A DNA stretch of 64,000 bases from Polytrichum commune (lineage: Eukaryota > Streptophyta > Polytrichopsida > Polytrichales > Polytrichaceae): NCBI GenBank assembly GCA_950295325.1, contig OX485809.1, positions 27,604,144-27,668,143 of the forward strand, in the 5' to 3' direction. Below the pieces are notes generated by a model. The model had not been told where the DNA came from, searched no databases, and saw only the letters and a list, made by a program, of their open reading frames with translations. The position numbers and the translations under genes are program-made. Positions 32,113-43,528 of the stretch are shown here, in pieces. Numbering within the stretch: the stretch's first letter is position 1; the number at the start of each line of letters is the position of its first letter.

Positions 32113-35100
32113 TCAATGCCTAATGTAGATGGGACCGGCCATTCTACGTTTGTTCTTAGTGGGTTTCGTATAACGTGGCACATCCAATGGGTTAGTTGGC
32201 TCCTCGTCTCGTCGCGTCACTAGACCCTCATCCTCCTCAATGTCGTTGTCGTCAATGAGAGGCGGCAACTTCTTGCTAGTCGTCGTGCGCTTTCGTGCCG
32301 GCTTATTCGCTTTGGCGTTAGCCGCGGCTGCCGCTTCGGCGAGCTTGCGAGCCTCGAAGGCTTTGATAAGAGTTTTGGCGTGCGGTAAGTTCACCCCGTT
32401 TATCCACTCATACTCATATGGCGAGTAGCCGTGCATCAAGCACTTATATTGCTTCCCTCGTCCATGTATTTGTCGCGAGTCTAGAATTGCCGTGACCTTT
32501 CCAACTGCCCCATCCCAAAGTTCATACTCGGGCGGCGGCCTAGGATCCTCCTGCCACAAATGCAATTCTTTCTCGTCGCGGTGATACTTCTTGAGTAAGG
32601 AAACGTGAAACACCGGATGCCAACTCTTACCAACTCGTTTGCCTAAGTCTAGCACGTACACGTCCGGATGAAGAATCTTCTTCACCGGAAACGGGCCTAT
32701 CCACCTCGCGGACCACTTAATCGAAAGTTCCGTAGGAATTCCTAAGTTCCGTGAGTCCAACCATACCTTCTCTCCCACTTGAAATGATACCTCTCTCCGT
32801 TTCTTGTTTACCGCACTCGCGTATCTATCTTGCGCTTTGGCCATCATGGCCTTAGCGTTTCGGAGTATCATTTGCCTCCGCGCAACCCATTGGGCCACGT
32901 CGAGCGAGTAGTAACCCGAGAGTCGTTCTTGGTCACGAGTGAACTCGCTTTGACCAACGGACAAGTCACTTGCTAACACCGCCTCTTGCCCGTAATACAA
33001 ATAGAACGGGTTTTGCCCGTAGTTCTAGAAACCGTAGTGTTATAGCATAATTCGGCAAGAGGTATAAGTGTTGGCCAATCTTATTGATCATTCTCGCAAA
33101 ATGCCCTCATATACATGTTGAGGATAGAATTGATCCTTTCGGTTTGGCCATCGCCTTGCGGATGCCAAGCTGTTGTCATTGACAACCTCACTCCGGTGCG
33201 TCGCATTACGTGTTGCCAAAAGTGCGTTTGAAACACTAATCCACGATCGCTAACTATGTCCTACGGGAACCCTCTAAACCTAACCCAATTGTCCAAAAAC
33301 AATTGTGCTACCTCTTCGGCCGTGGCTTGCTTCGAGCAAGGCACGAACGCCGACCACTTACTTAGGCGACAAACGATAACCATTATCGCGTCGTCTCCCG
33401 CTACCTTCGGGATACCCATCATGAAATCCATCGAAATCGAGTAAAAGTTTTGCTTAGGAATAGGTAAGGGCCTCAATTTCCCGATTTTGGGTTGAATGCT
33501 ATGTTTTGTCATTTGACATTTGACGCACGCTTTGACGTATTCTTCGACGTCGGCGCCCATACACGGCCAAAAGTACCGTTTCTGGAGTTCGGCCATCATG
33601 GCGCGAACTCCCTTATGCCCCGCTAGCGGTGTGTCGTGAAACTCGTGAAGCAACCGCTTCCGAAGTTCGCCGTCCGGAACGTACAACCTAGTTTGCTTGA
33701 AATAGTGAAGCCCATTCTTTCGCTTCAAATTTCTCATTCGCCGGCCTCCCGGCATGTTCTTATTCGTGCCCTTAGCATCGAAAAACTTGTTGTTCGTCAC
33801 GGCGTCTTCGTTGTGTTTCATCGCTTCCCGGATATCATCCCGGAATTCCTTTTCGACCTCGTCGACGTTTTCTTCCGTTAGCATTAGCAATCGAGAAGTT
33901 AGCAACTCCTCGCGGCGGCTAAGTGCGTCTGGCACTAGATTATCTCGCCCCGGCTTGTGGATCAACTCGACATCCATCGAAATGATGGTGTCGTACCACC
34001 GCAACTCTTTCGGAGTTGCCTGCGCCTTTGAGTCTAAACATTTCAGCGAGATATTGTCCATGAAAACTTTCGTTTTCTGGCCGCCAACATAGTGACGCCA
34101 ACTCTTAAGGCAGTGCACTATTGCGTACAACTATTTTTCGTGAGTTGGCCACCGAAGTTGACTCCCGGTCAACTTGCGGCTCTCGTACGCCACTGGGTGG
34201 CCGTCTTGCATCAAGACGCCCCCGATTGCGAAACCACTCGCATCGGTATGCATTTCGAACTCCTTATCGAACTCGGGATATTTCAACACTCTCGCAATTG
34301 ATAGTAGCGTTTTGAGTTCGTCAAAAGCGTTCGCGCATGCTTCGTCCCACTTGAGAGGCTGTCCCTCTTTACCCAATAGGTTTGAAAGTGGCGACGCTAC
34401 TTTCGAAAAGTTCTTAATGAACTTTCGGTAGTAATTGGCTAAGCCCAAAAAGGACCTCACTCCTTTTTGCGTCCGCGGAGCCTCCCACTCCCGGATGGCT
34501 TGAATTTTCTTCGGGTCCGGGCGGATTCCATCTCCGCCCAAAACGTGGCCCAAGAAATCCAACTCCTTTAGCGCGAACTCATTTTTCTCCTCGTTAACGT
34601 AGAGCTTATTTTCTCTAAGTTTTTCTAAGACCTTTTTAAGGTCACGCACGTGCTCTACCTCACTTCGCGAGTAGATTAGAATGTCGTCAATATAGATGAC
34701 TACGCACTCATCCATTTCGTCATGGAAAATGCCGTTCATGATTGACATGAACGTGGCCGACGCATTACACAATCCGAACGGCATCACGATAAACTCATAC
34801 GACCCGTATCGAGTTCTCATTGCCGTTTTGTGCACGTCTTGTGCCGCTACCCGAATTTGATAGTAGCCGGATTTCAAGTCAACCCGACTGAAATATCTTG
34901 TCCCAGCTAACCTATCTAGCAAGTCATCAACTCGCGGTAGAGGGTAGTTATTCTTAACCGTCACTTGGTTAAGGGCACGGTAGTCAATGCACATTCGCAT
35001 TTGACCGCCCTTCTTATTTACAAAAAGTACGGGCGCGCCGAACGGCGACTTGCTCAGCCGCACATAGCCCCGAGCAAATAGCTCCGTTAGTTGCCGCTTA

Positions 35101-36289
35101 AGCTCAATCAATTCACTTTGGTTGAGCCGGTACGGAGCTTTATTTTGCGGCTCCGCCCCGGGCACTAACTCGATCTTATGATCGACCTCCCGCACGGGAG
35201 GCAAATCCTCCGGGAGTTCGTTCGTTAAGACATCTTGAAACTCATCAAGCACACAAGAAATGCTAGTAGGGCAAACAAGTGGGATTTTTTCCTTAGTATT
35301 ATTTTCGAGAAACTTCTCGGTCAAAATCAATACAAATTGCTCCTCAAAGAGGGCCTCTTTAGTAACTAGGTTTATACCTAACCCATATAGCCCGGCTAGT
35401 CTACTAAACGGTAACGGCTTCGGTTTACAATCCGAACCGACCATCACGACGTGGATGCTAGGCCTTTGCCTAACTTCCACGCCGTAGTAATGAAGAAAGG
35501 TATTTCCTAGAACTACGTCCACGCCTTCTAAGTCGCAAATCGTGAAGTCCTCCTCGAACTTCGCATCGCCCGCTTTGAAATTTACGCCTCTAGCAACTTG
35601 CCCCGCTAGACAAGACCCTTGCGCGAAGTTGATCCGCACCGGTAAGGACGTTGTCGCCACTTCTAGTTTCAACCTCGCCGCGCACTCCGTGGTCATGAAG
35701 GAATTCGAAGCTCCTGTATCAATCAGCATCGAAATGTTAGTACCGCTAACTTGACTTTTCAAGTAAATAAGACCTTTCTTATTCGGACTAGCAATCGACA
35801 ACGTTGCCTCAAAACCGCCTTCGGCGATTAGCAATCTGCAATTCAAACTTTCGAGCACCCTGTGCCCCCGTTTGAATACGTGTTCATTGATTGAATTAGC
35901 GGGCGGCCATTCGGCTTGCCTGGGTGGCGCGATCGTGGTAGAATTCAATTCTACCTTTCCGCCCCCGTTCTCGCGGCAATCTCTCGCCATGTGGCCCGGT
36001 TTCCCGCACTTAAAGCAAAGCCCCTTCTTAGACGCGTCCTTCGGGTCGACTCGTTTCGCCCGCTTAACGAATCCCTTCGGAGTAGTCGGCTTGCCGCCCG
36101 ACCCTCCCTCGCCGTCATCTCGCGGCTCGTATTTCCGTTTCGGAAACTTAGACTTTCCGCCCCCGAAATTCTTCTCGAATGGGCGCTTGCCGTTCATCGT
36201 TTTGGGCCGGCTAACCTCCCGCGCATCACCGAATCGGATCACTACATCAAGTAGCTCTAACATCGTAGTCGGGAGTCGCTCCCGCTCCC
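32113..36289 (-). pseudogene. Chromovirus end of gag plus pol region (fossil)
   Basis: Parts in order on the minus strand: a CCHC zinc knuckle ([14 protein letters not shown]), an aspartic protease ([11 protein letters not shown]), reverse transcriptase with the [12 protein letters not shown]-type active site (read here as [13 protein letters not shown]), RNase H ([13 protein letters not shown]), the integrase HHCC region (HEFHDTPLAGHKG and CVKCQMTK) and core, a GPF-type integrase C-terminus, and a chromodomain near the 3' end (YEYEWI). This places the element among Ty3/gypsy chromoviruses. It is broken and treated as a fossil. Confidence 0.9.
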
Positions 36290-36293
36290 ATAC

Positions 36294-36322
36294 AACACTA
36301 TATTCGGTATTTGGAGACTTTT
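36294..36322 (+). repeat. Left terminal inverted repeat of the 16-kb transposon
   Basis: 29 bp: perfect 13-bp outer part AACACTATATTCG, a diverged middle (GTATTT) and a perfect 10-bp inner part GGAGACTTTT. Confidence 0.9.
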
Positions 36323-36685
36323 TGTTGATTATGAGACTATATAAGGATGCACCTTTCAAAATTGGACCAGTAATGACGACTAAAAATTCCATATGTATAA
36401 TGGTATGCTACTATTATTATACATAAAGGCATGGAAGTGAACAAAAATGTGAGGCATACATGAAAATAGTTGCGTATGAAATCACAACTCGTTATGAATG
36501 GAAGGGAAGGTGCGAAGAATGAATGGAAGTTGAATGAATTAATTGGGATTGAAATACAATTATAATGGAAATACCATCAATGTCTTGAGTAACTTGGAAT
36601 AGCATAGAAAGTAAGCACTTAAATATGTTCTACACCTAAGCCCATTTAGGGAGTCCGTCCCACTAGTACGCTTCTAGACGTCACA
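36323..36685. other. Left subterminal region of the transposon
   Basis: Between the left TIR and the stop codon of the first minus-strand gene. AT-rich, with no recognised gene and none of the 22-bp palindromes. Confidence 0.5.
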
Positions 36686-37686
36686 CTAGTCCGACCCATT
36701 ATTTTTTTTTGCGGCTAAGCCCTTTTTTTTGGCGGCCTCCATGGCTCTAAAAATCTCAGGCCCACGACTGTATCCTTGTGTGTTGCCTGGACAGGAATAT
36801 GTGTCGTTCTTGCATGTTTCAGGACGCGCTCCCGAATTGTAAGAGGTGGTATTATAAGTAGAATGCGAGGGTGTTTGCGAAAGGGAACGTCTTGCGCTTC
36901 TCCGGAGGGCCAGACAACGATCGGACTCGGAAGATGCGGCCTTGAGGGCGTGCCTATCCAAGGAGGACGTGGAGGAGGGCCGGGCACCAAGCGAGCGGGT
37001 AACCACCTGCGAAACAACGTCATAGGAAGATAAGAATAGGAATGGAGTGGGGAAAATAATGAGGGCGGTTTGGGATGGGCGCTCGTAAAGAGAACGGCAC
37101 GCAAACGGAAGACAAGGAGAGCAAAAGCGAGAAAGGGGTTCAGGGTTGAGGAGGGCACCTTGGCTTGGGGGACGTCCATGCGGGGAACGGTGGGAACGAG
37201 GGGGGCGTCGACGGGAGCATCCGGAGCCGATGGAACTATTGCAATTATGTTGGATGGCGGGGGGGAGTCGAGGCGTGGAGGGCCCACGATCGCGGAGGAC
37301 GTTGCGGGGGGAGGAACGGAGTCGGCGGGGGAGGTGTGGCAACGGGGGCCTTCCATGCGGAGACGCCGGCTCGGCCCGCGACGAGCGACGGCGTCGTCCC
37401 TCGAGGGCGAGAGGTGTCCCAAACGAACGAGCGTCCGTTTCTCCTTGGAGAGGGGGGAGGGCGACGGGGCGTAGGCGCGGGCGACAAGTGGTGGGGGCGG
37501 GCTGTTGACGACGCCGTCGTCGATGCCGACGTCGCGGGAGTAATCCACGGCCGAGGCCGCGTCGACCGCCGAGAACTGGTAGAGGGATGGCATTTGGAAG
37601 CCCGTGACGTCGCGGGAAGGGGAGGCAGGGGGCGAGAGGGGACGGGAAGGGCCGTCGACCACAGGGGCGTCGCATATGGGGGCAGA
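36686..37686 (-). CDS. Transposon gene: Pro/Ser-rich protein with basic C-terminus (two visible exons)
   Basis: Exon 37159-37686 follows a pyrimidine-rich acceptor ending CCCATAG and reads SAPICDAPVVDGPSRPLS and onward. A short intron with donor AAG/GTGCCC and acceptor TTTCGCAG joins it in phase 0 to exon 37006-36686, which ends with KKKGLAAKKNNGSD. The visible part gives about 282 residues, mostly disordered, rich in Pro, Ser and Arg; the Lys-rich tail could be a nuclear signal. No known family. No start codon was identified, so a 5' exon is missing from the model. It may splice from the phosphatase gene upstream (a weak phase-0 donor, AAT/GTATTC, exists near 37846). GC-rich, unlike the flanking host DNA. 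Confidence 0.5.
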
Positions 37687-37797
37687 CTATGGGCAAGAAC
37701 AACAACAACAACAATCACAACAACAAAAGACATCCAAAAACGAAGCAAGCATTAGTAAATGTGAACCACATGATACAAGCAAAGACATGGAGGCATT

Positions 37798-40700
37798 TCA
37801 AATCAATTTATTGAGTTTGGCGAGCCTCATGATGCTCTTGAATACATTATCGCGGGGGCTTAGCGCCGCATTGCCGAAGGGGTTGGACCTAACAAAAAAT
37901 GGGATGCTACCGGCGTGGAGCACGAGCCTTCTAAGGTAGGGGGCTAGCCTATCGACCAAAAATGTGTCTTGCCTATCGCCGGTCCAAGTGTCCGGGAAGA
38001 TGACGTTGCCCGGGGGGTTCAAGACACTCTTGGTGGGGCTGTCGTCGATGAGGACGGTGTTCTCTGGAGTCGGCCACCACCCGTGCGGCGTCCCTTGCAG
38101 ACGGGGGACGCCTCGCCAGAGTCTCGAGCGGAGGACCTTGAGGAACTGTTGTCCTCCGCCCCGACCGCCAAACTTGGGCACCGGTTGACCTTTCTCGTCG
38201 AGCAGCTCGTCGCAGTCCTCTTGGCCGAGGACGAGGCAAGGGCTCGGGAGATCGCGGAACAAGAAGTGCACGATGGGCTCGGTGTTCTCCATGACCATGG
38301 AGCTCCACACAATGACGTGAGCGAACTCGACCACCTCGCGAAGGAAGTCACGCAAGCCGGGACGGGCGCGGACAGCCTTGCGGTTAATGAGGGTGTCGAG
38401 CTCGCCGTCGTAGTCCCTTTCGTCGGGGTGACGGAAGGGACGCGTGGGGACCCTTGGGATGTGTTGGGTGTGACACAACACCCCGTTGAGGTCAAAAACG
38501 ATGAAAGGTTTGTTCCGGGTGGGAGGTCCACTGGTCGAGGGGTTGCGACCAATCTCCGGGGGGTCCTGTGATGAACAACTCGACTAGTTTAATTCTATGA
38601 TCCAATAATGAAACTTTGCGTAGAAAATGAAGACGGTGCATTATGGGGAAAGACGAGGAAGTGAGGAGAGTGCAAGGAAAATGTGCTCAAGGGCACACTT
38701 GCGAACGAGCGTTCGTGAATGAAGGCTGCGGGGGCGGTGCGCATCATTTACGAGCGCTCGTTCGTGAGCGCGGCTACACGTACATTTACGAGCGGTCGTT
38801 CGCGAATGAGGTGGACAGTGGGTCGCAACCTTTCACGAACGAGCGTTCGCGAATGAGGTGGGTATGCAAGAATCAACATAATCTCATCAACATATACAAC
38901 ATACGAGAAGGGGTCGAGGGCAGAGAATTTGAAGCAACGCGATGCAGATAACATAGGCTCATATATTAATCCGTTGAATATTTACATTTCTCACGTGATA
39001 GTCTATCACATTTTCCTAAGGCAAAATGATGCCGTGTCCTACAAAACTGTTCGGCCCTAAGGGGGACCGCTGAAGAGGGCTCTCGCAAGGCCACTGGATG
39101 TCGATGAAGAGAAAAACATCGCGATGTTAGAGAGGTTACGAACGCGCGTTCGTTAAAAAATGGTATTCTCAGAGGAGAGTTACCTCGTCATCGGGGGGAG
39201 GGGTAGCGGCGCTGGACTGAGCAGCAGGTCCCTCCTCAACGATTAACGAACGCGCGTTCGTAACCTCCACAGCTGCGGCCGCCTCTGTCTCCATGGCCTC
39301 TGCCTCACGCTCCGGTTGAGAGGCCTGTGTCGCCTGGATGCGCAGCGCGTCTTCTTCCTCGGCGCCCAGGTCGAGCGCGTCCATCTTGACATCCTCCATC
39401 CACGCCGCATGGGTTTCTTCCACGTCCATCCCATGCACCCCTGGTGCGTCATTGGGGCTCCCCTGCGTGTCCTCCACAATGACCATGTCATTGTGTCGCG
39501 CAGAGTCATCGCCATGTCTGTCTACTACCCTGGGGACGACGGTGAAAGACGATGCATCGGTGTATGAGGGCAGTCCTACCCTTGAAGGGGGAGGGGTGAG
39601 GACTGGAGGACCTGAAGATTCACGAACGCGCGTTCGTAAATCCTCGTCCTCCTGGATGGCCGCCGCCACAGCATCGTGGGAGGTGGTCGAGGGAACCTCT
39701 GGTGGCGGAGGAGTGCCAACAGGCGTGGGGTGGGGCGCCTGCTGGCGGGAAGGCCCTCCGGTGAACATGCCCGGTGGAGGGGATTGGGAGGGGTATCCTC
39801 CAGGGAAGGGGTAGGCCGGCTGGGGGGGCGCCGAGAAGCTCTGCATACGCTGGAGCATGGCGAGGATGGCGTCCGTCTTCTCGTTCGACTGCCTCAGCTC
39901 CTCCTGAATTGCGAACATTTTCTTGGCATTCTCCTCTGCCGCCTTCGCCATGTCCTCCTTCATCTTTTGCTCGAGCTTGGCGTTAAGCTCGGCGACGGAC
40001 AACGCCTCCTCTTTGACCCTCTTGTTTTTGTCAAAGTCTACCCCCAGCTCGACCATGATCTCCATGTCGCCCTCGTCCTCATCGGAGACCTCGATGATTG
40101 CCCCCGGAGGCAGCTCCACGTAGGGGGTCTTCTTCATCCTCCGCCTCGTGTTGCGGTACTGGTCCAACGTCGGTCGGGACCGTTGGTCCAGAAGGTCGAG
40201 GTTCTCCATCTTGGGAACCACGATCGGCCTGGGCGACACGGATGTCGAGCATCCCCCGGGAGTGCCGAATGCCTCCGCTCCAGACGTTCTCGCGGGGAGG
40301 ACATCTTGGGTTGTCCCCGCCGACGACCCCGTGTATCCACCCGGAGTCCCTTGCACGTCGGATGGATTTCCCGACGGCGCCAAAATGCGGAGAGGAGTGA
40401 CGTCCAAGGATCGGAGGATCGCCTCGACGTTGTAGGAGGGCGCGGGCTCGTCGTCGTCCGTCTCCATGGCGGGCATGCCTTCGTCGACGGGCATGTTGAT
40501 GTCCGTCCTCGGGAGGGACATGTCCTCCAGGTCCATCGTGGAGGCCTTCGCCCTGTGCACGTGGAAGTCCTCCTCGTCGATGGCTTCAATGAAGCTGTTG
40601 ACGACCAGCCCCAGCATCTGAGATTCAAGCAAATACGTTAGAAAATACGAACGTGCGTTCGTAAACATCAACGACGAGAAACAATGTCATCAAACCCAAG

Positions 40701-41588
40701 ACAAGTTGAGGTGAACTTTACGAACGAGCGTTCGTAAATATTAGTTGGAGAGCTTACCATCGCAGCGTACATGAACTTGCTGCCGCCACAAACGTTGTAC
40801 ACGGTCTCTCCGCTTATTGCCACGCTCTGCAAAACGGAGACGTAGAACTCCAACCTGAGTTCCATCGCCGGGAAGACAGTGTACAAGGTCTCCTGCAGCA
40901 GATCCTTGGGAGGGGGATGGGGGATGCTGTAGATCTTCTTGAACGTAGTGTTCGCCTTGACAGGGGCTCGCCCATTCCGCAGCGCGTTGTACGTCAAGAA
41001 GACGAGGCTGACCGCCCCCACCTGTTTGTTCCCCCTGGCCTCGTTGATGGCCACGATCCCTTCCGTCTTGGCGGGCACGTAAGTGCTGTGGAAGATGCTG
41101 TACTCAAATTTGATCGACTTCTCGTACAGGTCGACTACAGCAGAGAGCTTCTCCTGCTCGACTATCCACAGCCAAACGTGAGGCTCCCTCATGTCCGGAG
41201 ACTTGTGCTCCTTGAACTTGGCCATGAAGGGGTCGTAGAAAGGTATGTCCTTCCCCCCCTGCCTCGACGCACCGGGGATCCCCCTGAAATCGATCAGGGC
41301 AAATGGGCACCCCCGTCGATCCTCCCTCACCTCGGCCCTGCTCATGGTCCGGTCCCACTTGGAAAATGTCACCCTCTCCACTCCTTTTGTCAACAGACAA
41401 AATCTGGCCACTCCTTCGAATGTGGCCAACCTCTTCCGCGTCAAAAAGCTTCTGTATTGCTCCACCTCCTGGGGATCCGTCTCGGTTTTCTTTGTCCTCT
41501 TGTTCCCCTTCTGCTTCAAAATGGAGGCGTGCTCCTTGACAAGACAACGCATTGAGGGTCCGGAGATGTTGTAGTCGACCTTGAACAT
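37798..41588 (-). CDS. Transposon gene: chimeric protein ending in an FCP1/HAD-type phosphatase domain
   Basis: Exons 40758-41588, 39184-40617 and 37798-38565, all joined in phase 0 by GT-AG introns that contain the 22-bp palindromes; about 1010 residues. First exon: unrecognised globular part ending VYNVCGGSKFMYAAM, whose continuation MLGLVV recalls a nucleotide/SAM-binding motif I, but weakly. Second exon: acidic and Pro-rich with a coiled coil (around KLEQKMKEDMAKAAEENAKK). Third exon: IVFDLNGVLCHT, FLREVVEFAHVIVWSSM and TVLIDDSPTKSVL, the order of motifs in FCP1/SCP-like HAD phosphatases (DxDx(T/V) seen here as DLNGV, as in plant TIM50/FCP1 relatives). The middle-to-phosphatase junction rests only on matching phase; the two could be separate genes. 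A role in dephosphorylating RNA polymerase II or another host protein would be speculation. Confidence 0.6.
38699..39263. repeat. Palindrome cluster 1 of the transposon
   Basis: Six copies of the palindrome family at about 38699-38720, 38749-38770, 38785-38806, 38831-38853, 39135-39157 and 39243-39263. The first four are more diverged (GAGCG/CTCG or GCGAA variants). The first five fall in the last intron of the phosphatase gene and the sixth in the end of its coiled-coil exon. Confidence 0.85.
39619..39642. repeat. Palindrome inside coding exon
   Basis: Single copy with a CG centre inside the Pro-rich part of the exon 39184-40617, translated there as part of RTRVRE. Confidence 0.85.
40645..40738. 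repeat. Two palindromes in an intron of the phosphatase gene
   Basis: Copies at 40645-40665 (TG centre) and 40717-40738 (AG centre), both inside the 140-bp intron between exons 40758-41588 and 39184-40617. Confidence 0.9.
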
Positions 41589-41591
41589 CTT

Positions 41592-43500
41592 CTAGCTGGC
41601 CCAATTAATGTCCCCGTCGGCTAGGATGAGTGCGTACTCTGGTATTAGGGCGCTCAACTCCCTCATTGCAGCAGTCTTCAGCTTGCGGTGTTCGCACCAT
41701 TCCTTGATGGAATACGTGCCGGGCTTGTGTCTTGGCCTCTTCAAAAATATCTTCGGGTATGGGATGGTTCTTCCCACAGTGTTCCCAAGAAGATGCACCG
41801 CGCACCTCTGCAACTCGGACTCTGTTAACCCTTGAAGGGACCTGAAGAACTCCCTCAGTAGTGGAGGGGCCTCCCCGGTCTTCTCCGCGCTGTACTTCTC
41901 CTCGGTGTCGGGGTTGATCAGACCGCCCGAGCTGTGCGCATCAAAAAATTGTGTCCACAACTCCCAAGTGTCCCTGTTGCAACAGATGAGGCGGAGCTCA
42001 CCCTTGAGCTCCAGGACAGACTTGGTTGTTGTAGACTTCATGTCGATGGAGGAGAACTTGTCCACCATCGCGTCGCAGAATGCCTGCAGCAAGAAAAACA
42101 TCAGTAACGCACAAAATATGAACGCACGTTCGTAAGTTTGAATGTCAAAGAACTTGAAAATTTGAATGTCAAAGATATTTACGAACGTTCGTTCGTAAAC
42201 TCACCTTCCATTGTGGAGACGGCGTCTTCGCGTTCTCCCTTTCTTTAGGGGGGCACCCGTGGGCGACCCAGACGTCCCTTGCAGCCACTATGTTGGCTGC
42301 CCACGACGCCTCGAAGGCCTTGATTTTGTTGCCGGAGTTGAGGAAGGTGGATATCTTCCGCAGCTTGTCCCAATCGTCCGACCACACCAAGAACGCCTTC
42401 CAGTAGCGCAAGTCCTCCTTCAGCTCATGCTGGAAGTTGTCGTCCTTGAGAATTATTTGGGACGCCTCCAAGCTGTGTTGGCCGTCTATGATCCAGAACT
42501 CTCTATTCTGGATCCGTGGCCAGTCCTTCTCCGTCGGACGGGATGTCAGCCCCTTCGGCATGACGCAGACGGTCTGCCTGTCCCACTTGACGTTGTTCAT
42601 TAGATTATTTATCTGCCACTTCACACCACCGCTTTCGCGAGAGCGAACCACCCATTTGTTGGGGGACATCTCGCACTTGAAGCAGTCCACGTTGAATGTG
42701 AAGTGGCGTCCCATGGGCCAGCAATCCTTCGAGTAGTTGTTGAAGTCTCGAAGGATCCTCGTGGCCTTCACAGCGTCAGGGTTCTCACCCTTTTTCAAGG
42801 GGGTGGGCATTACGACAGGCGAGGTCACCTCTGCGGTCTCCGTTACTCCCGATTTCTCCATCTCCTCCCTTGTCCTCTTCGATGGCGTGGAGTGTCTACT
42901 GGGGCCCTCCGTCGCCCTGCTAGCGGAAGGCACAGGCCTGGGTGCACTTCTAGATCCTCCTGCCCCTGATGTGGATGGTTTCCTGGGGCTCTTCTTCTTC
43001 TTGTTTGCCTCAGTGACCACACTGTTGTATTTGGAGATGTTCAATGCAAGGGCGGTCAATTTCCTTGCAGTCCAGTATGGGCTCAACGCATATTTGGAGA
43101 AGAGGCCGTCCAGGTCGAAGTGCTTGGCATCTTCCGCTACGTTATTGGTGGCGTATTGGTAGGAGAAGGTATTTTTCTGAAAATGCAACAAGAGGTTGAT
43201 ATGATCCTTCTTGTTCTTCATGTCCAGAATTACATACTCCCCCTGGGCCTCTATGGACTCTATCTCCCACGTCTTCATTTGAACCCACTGTTCGGGCTGG
43301 TCCGGTCTTGTCTCCAGCTCGTAGGTGAAGTGCATGCAGAAGAGGCCGTCCCCGATCTTCTCTGGCAGTGCCGTCCACTCCCCCATGAAGTCTTCCTTGG
43401 GGACATAGTTGTCGTTGCCGTTATCGTCTAACACCGACTCTGGGAGGCCATCGACCTTCACCGCGAACATCTCAATGGCGCTTCTGCTTGATCTTGCCAT
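41592..43500 (-). CDS. Transposon gene: protein with a ParB/DGQHR-like DGQH motif
   Basis: Exons 42205-43500 and 41592-42083, joined in phase 0; about 595 residues. The ATG at 43500 lies directly after a splice acceptor (TTGCAG), so a 5' untranslated exon is likely. The first 170 residues are globular and unrecognised; residues 190-260 are basic, Ser/Pro-rich and probably disordered. Near residue 340, REFWIIDGQHSLEASQIIL resembles the IDGQHR signature of ParB/DndB-like DGQHR proteins (Ser replaces Arg), and FLNSGNKIKAFE follows where such proteins have a conserved N-containing motif. The second exon is unrecognised. It ends in a TAG only three bases before the ATG of the next gene, in the same frame. 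The palindromes around it (42116-42199 and 43529 onward) lie in its intron and 5' region. A DNA-binding role for these sites is inference. Confidence 0.6.
42116..42199. repeat. Two palindromes in the intron of the DGQH gene
   Basis: Copies at 42116-42136 (CA centre, slightly shortened) and 42178-42199 (TT centre), within the intron 42084-42204; the second ends about five bases from the donor. Confidence 0.9.
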
Positions 43501-43528
43501 CTGCAACAGAATATAAACAATTAGTGAC

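Noticed and set aside
36776-40641. Long plus-strand open frames opposite the minus-strand genes
   Set aside because: GC-rich antisense shadows with Arg/Gly-rich composition; the minus-strand frames carry the recognisable motifs and splice sites.
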